NCBI RefSeq assembly: GCF_002102355.1
Contig: NZ_LQPT01000084.1
Location: 62,001-126,000 of the forward strand
Length of the DNA stretch: 64,000 bases
Direction: 5' to 3'
Origin: Mycobacterium sherrisii
GTDB taxonomy: Bacteria > Actinomycetota > Actinomycetes > Mycobacteriales > Mycobacteriaceae
Shown here: positions 26,960 to 34,440 of the stretch, in pieces
Layout of the letters: every line of letters begins with the position of its first letter
Position numbering within the stretch: position 1 is the first letter of the stretch
Position numbers and translations under genes: made by a program
Notes under the pieces: generated by a model
The model's input: only the letters and a program-made list of their open reading frames with translations
Database searches by the model: none
What the model was told of the DNA's origin: nothing

Positions 26960-27028
26960 CGCGAGCCTAACCACACTGCGAAAAGGCACGCCGAAACTCG
27001 CAGTGCAGTTAGGCTCGCGGACCGCGAG
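26960..27028. repeat. large inverted repeat with a second, competing hairpin
   Basis: Arms 26960-26981 and 26998-27019 pair over 22 bp with only two mismatches (26972/27007 and 26973/27006), leaving a 16-nt loop. CTCGCGG at 27014-27020 also pairs perfectly with CCGCGAG at 27022-27028, using bases of the large stem's 3' arm, so the two hairpins exclude each other. It begins seven bases after the dehydrogenase stop. It may be a terminator, an attenuator-like switch before the IclR gene, or a dispersed intergenic repeat. Confidence 0.65.
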
Positions 27029-27102
27029 CGTCGGACACCCGCATCCGACAGCTTCGAGTGTGGTTCGCGGGGGTGTGACAGCGGCCACACGGTGTGGTAC
27101 AC

Positions 27103-27125
27103 ACATATTCCTAATAGGAATATGT
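27103..27125. promoter_or_regulatory. 23-bp palindromic operator upstream of IclR gene
   Basis: ACATATTCCTA and TAGGAATATGT are perfect 11-bp inverted arms around a single A at 27114. The site is AT-rich in very GC-rich surroundings and ends 31 nt before the IclR start codon. IclR proteins bind palindromes of this size, often with TTCC/GGAA cores, so autoregulation is likely; binding is inferred. Confidence 0.7.
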
Positions 27126-27156
27126 CAGCCCGACCTGCCGCGGCGTTGGAGGACCG

Positions 27157-27999
27157 ATGTCAAAGATCGCTGCACCCGTCGAAGGCAGCACCCCCACGGC
27201 CGTCATCGACCGCATCTCGCTGGTTCTCGACGCCTTCGACGGGCCGGGCCGACTCACTTTGGCCCAGATCGTCCGCCGCACCGGCCTGCCCCGCTCCTCG
27301 GCGCACCGGATGCTGGAGCGCCTGGTGCAGCTGCGCTGGCTGCGCCGCAACGGCCACGACTACGAGCTGGGCATGCGGCTGGTAGAACTCGGGTCGCTGG
27401 CCGTGCATCAGGATCGGCTGGTGCAGGCGGCGCGTCCACTGCTGGGCGAGTTACACCGGGCCACCGGACTGGTCGCCCATCTGGCGGTGCTGGACGGCCC
27501 GGACGTCGTCTATCTCGACAAGGTCGGCGACCGGATGGCCGAAATCATCCCCACCCGGGTCGGCGGTCGCCAACCTGCGCACTGCACCGCAGTCGGCAAG
27601 GCGATCTTGGCCTACGGCCACCAGGACGCCGCGGTGAACCTGCAGGTTCGTCAAACCAAGTACTCCATCTGCACCGGGCCGCACCTCGCCGCGGAACTGG
27701 CCAAGGTCCGCGCGCGCGGCGTCGCCTTCGAACGCGAGGAGTCGTTTCCCGGATTCGGTTGTGTCGCAGCCCCTATCGGTGATATTGGCGGGGATCGCGA
27801 CGTCGTGGCCGCGGTTTCGGTGTGCGGACCGACGCGTCGCATGATGTTCGATCAGCGACTCACCGCCCCCGTGCGCATGACGGCGATGGGCATCTGGCGC
27901 AACGCCGAGGACGGCCCGGCACGGGTAGCACCCGCCCTGCAGCCGCTACGCCCGCTGCTTCCCCAGCGCCCCGTCCGCAGCGCGCTTCGGTATGCGTGA
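27157..27999 (+). CDS. IclR family transcriptional regulator
   Basis: 280 residues. An N-terminal winged helix-turn-helix (RISLVLDAFDGPGRLTLAQI, then GLPRSSAHRMLERLV) is followed by the IclR effector domain (GLVAHLAVLDGPDVVYLDKV, RQPAHCTAVGKAILA). The family often controls aromatic and steroid catabolism. It is the last plus-strand gene after the HsaD/A/C-like genes and has its own palindromic operator, so it probably controls that cluster or itself in response to a ring metabolite. Confidence 0.9.
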   Translation: MSKIAAPVEGSTPTAVIDRISLVLDAFDGPGRLTLAQIVRRTGLPRSSAHRMLERLVQLRWLRRNGHDYELGMRLVELGSLAVHQDRLVQAARPLLGELHRATGLVAHLAVLDGPDVVYLDKVGDRMAEIIPTRVGGRQPAHCTAVGKAILAYGHQDAAVNLQVRQTKYSICTGPHLAAELAKVRARGVAFEREESFPGFGCVAAPIGDIGGDRDVVAAVSVCGPTRRMMFDQRLTAPVRMTAMGIWRNAEDGPARVAPALQPLRPLLPQRPVRSALRYA

Positions 28000-28124
28000 A
28001 CTCATTCGCCGGGAGCGTCACGATCATCTCGAAACGCGCTGCACCGCAGACCGTTCCGCGCTCCACGTAGTCGACTCATTCGGGGTTCAGGTCGTTTGAC
28101 CCGGAGGTGGTCGTTCACGAGACG

Positions 28125-30272
28125 TCATGAGTCCGACGGATAACTGAGTTCAAGTTCGCCGAGGCCGGCGGCGACCGTGACCAAGGGCAGGGCGGCGTCG
28201 ACCGCATCACCGCGTGCCCCGTCGCAACGCAGCGCCGGCACAAACTCATCGATGATCGGCCGTGGCGGGTGCACGGATTCACCGCGCAATTTGGCCGACA
28301 TGGATCGAGCATGAGCCTCCAGCACGGCGCGCGCGTTCGCATACGCCGATCGCGGCTGGGCCGGTGGCACTTCGGCGATCACGTCGGAGGTCAGGCGCAG
28401 CCGCGTGATGCGATTGGCCGCTTGCACCACCGGGGTGCGCAGGTCGGCTTCGCTGCCGGTTTCGGAAAGATAATGTCGCACAGCGTCATCGACGGCCCGG
28501 TCGGCGGCCATCGCAACGTAACCGAGCACCGCTACCGGGTCATCGGTGGCGCCGCCGGTGACGCGCAGCACCGCGGCGTGCAGATATCCTGCGTTGGCTT
28601 GCAGGGCCGCCCGAATCAGTTCCGTTATCGCCGCGGTCGCTCCCCGTGGCCATAGCAGCAGCGACGCGACGATCGCCACCGTCGAGCCTAGGACGACATC
28701 CTCGATGCGCAGCAACCCAATTCGCCAGCCCGTGGGCGCGATGAGATTGAGGATCACCAAAACGGTCATCGTGATCGCAGCCTGACCCGCGGCGAACGAG
28801 CGTTGCGGTAGGTAGGTAGCGCTGAAGACGGCGACGGGTAGCAAAAGCCACAGCATCTTGGGGTCCACTCCGAAAGCGGCGATGAGCGCTCCCCCGACCG
28901 CGACGCCCACCGCCGTGCCGGTCACGGCGCGGATCACCTTGGTACCGGTGCTCAGCGCGCTGCTGCCGAGCACGATCATGGCGCCCAAGGCGACCCAAAA
29001 ACCGTGTTGCACGGAAAACAGATGACTGACGGCCACCGCGAGCGCCAAGCCGGCCCCGGTGCGCACACTGTTACGGGCCGAGACCGCGCGCGTCGCGAGG
29101 AAAGCGGTGGGGATGGCGGCCACCGCCAGGGGTTCGGGAATCAGCCTCGCGGCGCTGGCTGTCTTCGGCAGCCGCAAACCGAGCGCGCGTGCCCACACCG
29201 GCCGCGCGTCGGCCGCGGCCGCCGCCGCCACCACCGACCCGGTGAGAGCGACCGCCGTGGTGATCGTTCGCCGGCTCAGCACTTGGCGCCCGGTGGCGAT
29301 GGCGGCCGCATCGTCGATTTCGCTCAAGATCCACACCACCTCGTCGCGGTAGCAGCTGCCCTCCACGGAACGCAGGTGGATGACCGCCCGGTCCAGGGCC
29401 GCGCGGTCGAGATCACGCTGCGCGGGTGACGACCACAGCAGAACTTTGCTGCACTCCTCCAACACGGCGATGGCCGGCTGGGTCATCGGCCCGAGCGCGG
29501 CAGAATGAACGTCGGCGAGCCGGTCGCGGATTAGTTGCAGATTGTCGACGACCCGGACGAGCGCCTGGCTGCCCGCCGTGAGTCCGGCCGGGCGCACGTT
29601 GGTGGCGAGGTAATTCGCGTGCAGGGCGTCCATCGCGGCGACGACGTCGGCATCCGAGCCGGTGCCGCGGAGCCGGGACGCTAACGCGACGCAGGCACGG
29701 GCGGCGTGATCGCGTAGCCGTCCGCGGTGACGCGCGGGCAGCAGAAACAGGGCGGCAGGCACGCAGGTCGCCAGTGCGATCGCCCACCCCAGCAGTCGCT
29801 GATCGACGGGCCCGGACGGAGTGGAGGCCGGCCACAGATAGAGCAGCAGGGTGGCGCGCTGTCCGGCGGACATCGTCTCGCTCACCACGCCAGCCAGGGT
29901 GACCGCCGCACCGAGCACGAACGTCAAGGCCACGGCGAACCACAGACGCGACGAGACGGCCGTGCCCGCGGCGATCAAGACGAACCCGTTGACGCCGAGC
30001 CCGAGGTATCCGACCGCGCGGTTTTGTCGGTTGCCCGGAAAGTCGGTGAAAATCATCAGCCAAAACGCGCCGAGCAGCGCATACAGTGGCGCCTCGGTGC
30101 CGCCCGCGGTGACCAGGCCCAGCGCCGCCGCGACGGGCACCGTGATGCCCGCGCGGGCAGCGCGTCGCAGCGTATCTTGCCGCGAGCCCGGTTCGCGCCG
30201 TCGCCGGTCCGGTGACTGGATCGGGCGCAGTGGCGAACGCGCCGTCGCGTCGGTGGGGCCGATTCGTGGCAT
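28125..30272 (-). CDS. FUSC-type multi-pass membrane protein, possible aromatic acid exporter
   Basis: 715 residues with two hydrophobic blocks: about five to six membrane helices near residues 35-175 and another set near 360-510, each followed by a soluble helical region. That layout fits the fusaric acid resistance/AaeB-like (FUSC) family, which exports aromatic carboxylic acids or is uncharacterised. ATG 30272 is chosen because the frame upstream lies inside fdhD and gives a basic, shadow-like extension. It follows the fdhD stop by eight bases, so it is the last gene of the cyd/fdh operon. Confidence 0.75.
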   Translation of the reverse strand: MPRIGPTDATARSPLRPIQSPDRRRREPGSRQDTLRRAARAGITVPVAAALGLVTAGGTEAPLYALLGAFWLMIFTDFPGNRQNRAVGYLGLGVNGFVLIAAGTAVSSRLWFAVALTFVLGAAVTLAGVVSETMSAGQRATLLLYLWPASTPSGPVDQRLLGWAIALATCVPAALFLLPARHRGRLRDHAARACVALASRLRGTGSDADVVAAMDALHANYLATNVRPAGLTAGSQALVRVVDNLQLIRDRLADVHSAALGPMTQPAIAVLEECSKVLLWSSPAQRDLDRAALDRAVIHLRSVEGSCYRDEVVWILSEIDDAAAIATGRQVLSRRTITTAVALTGSVVAAAAAADARPVWARALGLRLPKTASAARLIPEPLAVAAIPTAFLATRAVSARNSVRTGAGLALAVAVSHLFSVQHGFWVALGAMIVLGSSALSTGTKVIRAVTGTAVGVAVGGALIAAFGVDPKMLWLLLPVAVFSATYLPQRSFAAGQAAITMTVLVILNLIAPTGWRIGLLRIEDVVLGSTVAIVASLLLWPRGATAAITELIRAALQANAGYLHAAVLRVTGGATDDPVAVLGYVAMAADRAVDDAVRHYLSETGSEADLRTPVVQAANRITRLRLTSDVIAEVPPAQPRSAYANARAVLEAHARSMSAKLRGESVHPPRPIIDEFVPALRCDGARGDAVDAALPLVTVAAGLGELELSYPSDS

Positions 30273-30280
30273 GGCCGCTC

Positions 30281-31108
30281 CTATCCGATGATCCGGTCGG
30301 GGCGCGTGTAGACGTTCATGGATTCGCCGCGCAGGAACGCGACCAGGGTGACTTGCGATTCGGCGGCAAGATCGACCGCCAGCGAGGATGGCGCGGACAC
30401 CGCCGCCAATACGGGAATGCCGGCCATGACGCATTTCTGGGTCAATTCGAACGACGCGCGCCCACTCACCAGTAACACCGCACCCGAGAGGGGAATCCGC
30501 TCGCGTTCGACCGCCCAACCGATCACCTTGTCCACCGCATTGTGACGGCCGATATCCTCCCGGGCCACCAGCATGGTGCCGTCGGGCTCGAACAACGCTG
30601 CCCCGTGCAATCCACCGGTGGCGGTGAAAATCTTTTGCGCCGAACGCAATTGGCGGGGCATATCGGTCAGGGTCGCTGCGGCTACGCGGGGGCCGCGGCC
30701 GGTGACCGGATGGCGGGTCGTGACCCGCACCGCCTCGAGGGAGGCCTTGCCGCATACGCCGCATGACGACGTCGTGTAGAAGTTGCGACCGATATCGACA
30801 ACGGGTGCCGGGACGTTCGGGTTCAGTGTCACGTCAAGCACGTTGTACGTGTTGGTACCGTCACCGGCTCGCCCTCCGGCGCAGTAGCGCATGGCCAGCA
30901 CGTCGTCGCGGTGCGCGACGATTCCCTCTGTCAGCAAAAACCCTTGCGCCAGTTCCATGTCCACTCCCGGGGTCCGCATCGTCACCGTGATGGCACGGCC
31001 GCCGATGCGGATTTCGAGCGGCTCCTCGACGACAAGCGTCTCCCGGCGAATAGTGCTGGCCTCCGTGGTGAGCCGCCGCGCCACGCAACGCGTCGTTATC
31101 CGACCCAT
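30281..31108 (-). CDS. fdhD: FdhD, sulfurtransferase for formate dehydrogenase-type enzymes
   Basis: 275 residues. FdhD passes sulfur from a cysteine desulfurase to the bis-MGD cofactor of formate dehydrogenases. The essential CGVCGK motif is present with Cys116 and Cys119, as are [13 protein letters not shown] and the late [11 protein letters not shown] segment that recurs in the family. It lies in the same operon as a YdeP/FdhF-type oxidoreductase, its likely client; the Mo-oxidoreductase at 18-20 kb could be another. The intergenic gap to the universal stress gene is 58 nt. Confidence 0.92.
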   Translation of the reverse strand: MGRITTRCVARRLTTEASTIRRETLVVEEPLEIRIGGRAITVTMRTPGVDMELAQGFLLTEGIVAHRDDVLAMRYCAGGRAGDGTNTYNVLDVTLNPNVPAPVVDIGRNFYTTSSCGVCGKASLEAVRVTTRHPVTGRGPRVAAATLTDMPRQLRSAQKIFTATGGLHGAALFEPDGTMLVAREDIGRHNAVDKVIGWAVERERIPLSGAVLLVSGRASFELTQKCVMAGIPVLAAVSAPSSLAVDLAAESQVTLVAFLRGESMNVYTRPDRIIG

Positions 31109-31166
31109 TAGCCCACCTTCCCGAAGGCGTAACGTGGGGCGCTGCGTCGACGCGAATTCGGCATTC

Positions 31167-32012
31167 TCACGCCTGCCGGGTGTGGACGTGAGCCCGGCGG
31201 GCCACCAACACCGGTGCCCGCACGGAACCGAGCACCGTACATGTCAACGGCCCCAACCGAAGCCCCGAAAACCCTTGAGCCGCACGGTCACAGATCACAA
31301 TCAGTTGCGTCGCCCGGGAAACCTCGCGCAGTGGAACGTCGCTGCACGCATAGCTCTGCACGGAACGCACGGTGACGTCGGGATAGCGGCCGCGGTGCGG
31401 CTGCAGGTATTCGTCAGCCAGCTCTCCGATCGGTGCCAGTACCCCGGCCACCGGGAACCGCTCGCGCTGGATCGCTCGGTTCGGGCTGTAGACCGTGACC
31501 AGATCAACACCGCGACGGGAGGCTTCCTGAAACCCGACGTCGACCGCTACCTCGCAACTCGGGCAGGACTCAACGGGCACCAGCACGGGCAGATTCGGGT
31601 GCCATCGGTCGACGTCGTGGATCACCAGCACGGGGCAGCGCGCATGCTGCACCAACCGGGCGGGTGCCGAACGCATCAGGTTGTCGGCGGCGTGGCGCTG
31701 GTAACCCGCGCCGAGGATCAAAAGGTCGGCGTAATCCGAGAGACCGAGGAGCGCCCAGATCACCAGTCCATCAACGATTTCCAGCTCAATGGAGCTCGTG
31801 CATCGGGTCTCGATGGCGTCCGCGGCCGCCACCAATGCGGGCCACACCAGGTCCCGTCGCATACCGGGCTTCCTGATGGCGACCAGCGTGAGGGTGACCT
31901 CGCGCAGCGAGGCTTCGCGCGCCGCCCATTCGACAGCTGCGGGTGAGGACAGCGACCCGTTGACGACGACGACGACACCCCGAGGGTGGGCGGGTACGTT
32001 CACCTCGATCAC
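31167..32012 (-). CDS. universal stress protein, two tandem UspA domains
   Basis: 281 residues made of two UspA-like halves (about 10-130 and 140-275). The first begins [21 protein letters not shown]. The ATP-binding signature GxxGxxxxxxxxxGS is not clear in either half (first half reads [18 protein letters not shown]), so nucleotide binding is uncertain. GTG 32012 overlaps the cydB stop (GTGA), fixing its place in the respiratory operon. Mycobacterial two-domain Usp proteins are typical of the hypoxia/nitric oxide response, which suits a neighbour of cytochrome bd. Confidence 0.85.
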   Translation of the reverse strand: MIEVNVPAHPRGVVVVVNGSLSSPAAVEWAAREASLREVTLTLVAIRKPGMRRDLVWPALVAAADAIETRCTSSIELEIVDGLVIWALLGLSDYADLLILGAGYQRHAADNLMRSAPARLVQHARCPVLVIHDVDRWHPNLPVLVPVESCPSCEVAVDVGFQEASRRGVDLVTVYSPNRAIQRERFPVAGVLAPIGELADEYLQPHRGRYPDVTVRSVQSYACSDVPLREVSRATQLIVICDRAAQGFSGLRLGPLTCTVLGSVRAPVLVARRAHVHTRQA

Positions 32013-33019
32013 CTTTGTTGAGGGTCATCCACGGCACTGGGCACCGCGGCGAGCCGAAACAGCGCTAACAATGGTGGCAGCACCAAAACGACCGCGGCGC
32101 AAGCCACCGCGACGAGAATGGCCAACGTGGCGCGGGGGGCGGCGGCCTCCCCGACGGTCAGGTGCGTCCCCAGCAGATTCGGATACTGCGAGACACCCCA
32201 GCCGGCTACCACGGCCGCGACCGCCGCAGCGGCCGTCTCCCGCACCCCGACAAAGCGTTGGCGCATCAGCATTCCGATGCTGGCCACACCGCCGAGGCCG
32301 GCGGCAGTGACCAGGGGCAGTCCCACATGCGTCAGGTCCGTGAAGAGCCGCGGCGCATCGGCACGCAGGATCGCGATGCCGACCAAACTCACCGCACCAC
32401 TTGCCCCGCCCGCGGCCAGCGCCCGGCGGCGGAAGTAACCGGTCAACTTTTCGTCGCCAGCACGACTGGCCGCGACCGTCAGGTACGTGGCTGCCAGGAA
32501 TGCGCATGCCAGAACCGCCAGCACACCACCGAGTGCGCTCGCCGGGTTCACCCAGCTGCGGACCGGGTCACCGTATCCGCCCGACGGCACCCGTCCGGAT
32601 GCGACGGCGCCCGCAATGGCGCCGAAGCAGTACGGCGTCAGGACCGACGATGCCGCGAACACAACTCCGTAGAACCGTCGCTCGGGGGTGACCATTGTTT
32701 CCTTGCGGAAGGCGAAGCCAGCCCCCCGCAACACAATTCCCAGCGCCGCCACCATCAGGGGTAGGTACAGCGTGGTGGTGATCGCGGCGAAGGCGGTAGG
32801 GAAGCCGCTCCACAGCATAACGATGCTGTAGATCAACCAGATGTGATTGGCTTCCCACACCGGCGCTACACAGGAGTCGATGAGGGCCCGCGGCGCTTTG
32901 CCCCGCTGCGTCCCGCCGGCGGCGAGGTCCCAAAACCCGGCACCGAAGTCGGCACCGCCGAGCACGGCGTAGGAAACCACTCCGACGAACAGCAGCACCG
33001 CGACCAGTCCGGCCATCAT
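32009..33019 (-). CDS. cydB: cytochrome bd-type quinol oxidase subunit II
   Basis: 336 residues, about eight to nine membrane segments. Family landmarks are the N-terminal GGADFGAGFWDL, the APVWEANHIWLI segment with its conserved Trp and Glu, and GAGFAFRKE. CydB pairs with CydA in the high-affinity terminal oxidase that reduces oxygen to water with quinol. ATG 33019 overlaps the cydA stop (ATGA). This appears to be a second, divergent cyd pair of the cyanide-insensitive type rather than the cydABDC cluster, because no CydDC genes follow. Confidence 0.9.
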   Translation of the reverse strand: MMAGLVAVLLFVGVVSYAVLGGADFGAGFWDLAAGGTQRGKAPRALIDSCVAPVWEANHIWLIYSIVMLWSGFPTAFAAITTTLYLPLMVAALGIVLRGAGFAFRKETMVTPERRFYGVVFAASSVLTPYCFGAIAGAVASGRVPSGGYGDPVRSWVNPASALGGVLAVLACAFLAATYLTVAASRAGDEKLTGYFRRRALAAGGASGAVSLVGIAILRADAPRLFTDLTHVGLPLVTAAGLGGVASIGMLMRQRFVGVRETAAAAVAAVVAGWGVSQYPNLLGTHLTVGEAAAPRATLAILVAVACAAVVLVLPPLLALFRLAAVPSAVDDPQQR

Positions 33020-34440
33020 GACACCAGCTCTTCAGAGCGGTTGCCGCCGAAGCGTTTTGGACCGTACGGCACGGCGACGGCGTCGTCACCGTCGTCTTGC
33101 CAGCGCCGCGCCATCGATCGCAGCACCGCTATCGCGGCGGTCCCCACGGCGGCGTAAATGACCACCACCCCCGCGAACATCGGCCACAGATTGCCGTGCG
33201 TGGTGACCGCATCCCGCGTCAGGAGCAGACCCACGACCGTCCAGGGTTGACGCCCGACCTCGGTGACCACCCAGCCGCTTTCCATCGAGACAACGGAAAT
33301 AGCCCCACAGATCGACGCCGCCCGGAGGAACCAGCGGTTGGTGGTGAGCGTCGTTCGGTGGCGCCACCACAGCCACGCGAACCACACCCCCGATCCCAAC
33401 AGCAGGGCCGTCGTGCCGACCATGGTGTCGAACGCCAGGTGCACGATGTTGACCAGGTGGTCGGGGGGACGGACATCGACCGGAATCAGGTCCAGACCCC
33501 TGATGACGGTCGACGGTTTGAAACCGGCCAACTGCGAGGCCATATCGGGAATCGGCACTCCGCCTTGCACTTTGCCGTCGACCAGGACACCCCCCAACGT
33601 TTCCGGGACGTGACTTCCGGTGGTGGGCAGGAGCTCGATGGCCGCGAATTTGGCCGGTTCCTCCTTGTAGACGTGTCGGGCAATCAGGTCGCCCAACACC
33701 ACCTGCACCGGGAGGCCGACGGCAGCCGTGGTGAACCCGATCACCAGGCCCAGCTGGTGATAGCGCGTCCGGCGGCCGCGCAGGATGCCGGTGGCGTAAA
33801 CACCGGCGACGACGAAGCCGGCGACGATATAGGCGGCCGTGAGCATGTGGAGGAACTCCAGCCAGAACGCGTTGTTGAAGAACACCAGGGCGGGCTCGAC
33901 CGCCACGAGTTTGCCGTCGCGCATGGTGATTCCGCCGGGTCGGTTCATCCAGCCGTTGGCGGCGACGACGGCGGCCGCGCCGCCCGCGCTGGCGATCGAG
34001 ACGACGACGCCGGAGGCGAAGTGAAGGCGAGTGCCCAGCCGGTCCCAGCCGTAGATATAGATGGAGACGAAGATGGCCTCCAGGAAGAAGAACAGGCCCT
34101 CGATCGCGAACGGGAACCCGAAGGCCGGACCGTATTGCTTCATCAGGCCGGGCCACAGAATGCCCATCTCGAACTGCAGCACGGTGCCCGAGACGGCCCC
34201 GACCGCAAACAATACGGCGGCGACCTTCGACCACCGCCGGGCCAGTAGTAGTGCCGCGCGGTCGTTGTGGCGCACACCTCGGTAGTGGGCGATGAGCATC
34301 AGTGTGGTCAGCGCGACCCCGAAAGGCACCAGGATGATGTGGAATCCAAGGGTGAACGCCATCTGCTCTCGGGCGGGGAGCAGTTGCTGCGGGTCTCCAG
34401 CCGCGAGCCAAACGCGCGCGGCAAAACTGGGCGCTGTCAT
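33016..34440 (-). CDS. cydA: cytochrome bd-type quinol oxidase subunit I
   Basis: 474 residues. Expected haem ligands and acids are visible: His34 in LGFHIILVPF, Glu114 and Glu121 in FAIEGLFFFLEAIF, the second His in EFLHMLTAAY, and MESGWVVTEVGRQPW with the axial Met and the quinol-linked GRQPW. The loop between segments 6 and 7 is short, as in the short-Q-loop group. ATGA overlaps join it to the YdeP/FdhF-type oxidoreductase upstream and cydB downstream. That invites the idea that the oxidoreductase and the oxidase work together. Confidence 0.92.
   Translation of the reverse strand: MTAPSFAARVWLAAGDPQQLLPAREQMAFTLGFHIILVPFGVALTTLMLIAHYRGVRHNDRAALLLARRWSKVAAVLFAVGAVSGTVLQFEMGILWPGLMKQYGPAFGFPFAIEGLFFFLEAIFVSIYIYGWDRLGTRLHFASGVVVSIASAGGAAAVVAANGWMNRPGGITMRDGKLVAVEPALVFFNNAFWLEFLHMLTAAYIVAGFVVAGVYATGILRGRRTRYHQLGLVIGFTTAAVGLPVQVVLGDLIARHVYKEEPAKFAAIELLPTTGSHVPETLGGVLVDGKVQGGVPIPDMASQLAGFKPSTVIRGLDLIPVDVRPPDHLVNIVHLAFDTMVGTTALLLGSGVWFAWLWWRHRTTLTTNRWFLRAASICGAISVVSMESGWVVTEVGRQPWTVVGLLLTRDAVTTHGNLWPMFAGVVVIYAAVGTAAIAVLRSMARRWQDDGDDAVAVPYGPKRFGGNRSEELVS

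Noticed and set aside
28000-28124. Minus-strand frame containing MIVTLPANEF in the gap after the IclR gene
   Set aside because: It overlaps the IclR end, has no good start site and no family match; at most a remnant.
30273-30764. In-frame N-terminal extension of the FUSC gene
   Set aside because: It overlaps fdhD fully and is Arg/Gly/His-rich; ATG 30272 gives a normal membrane-protein start.
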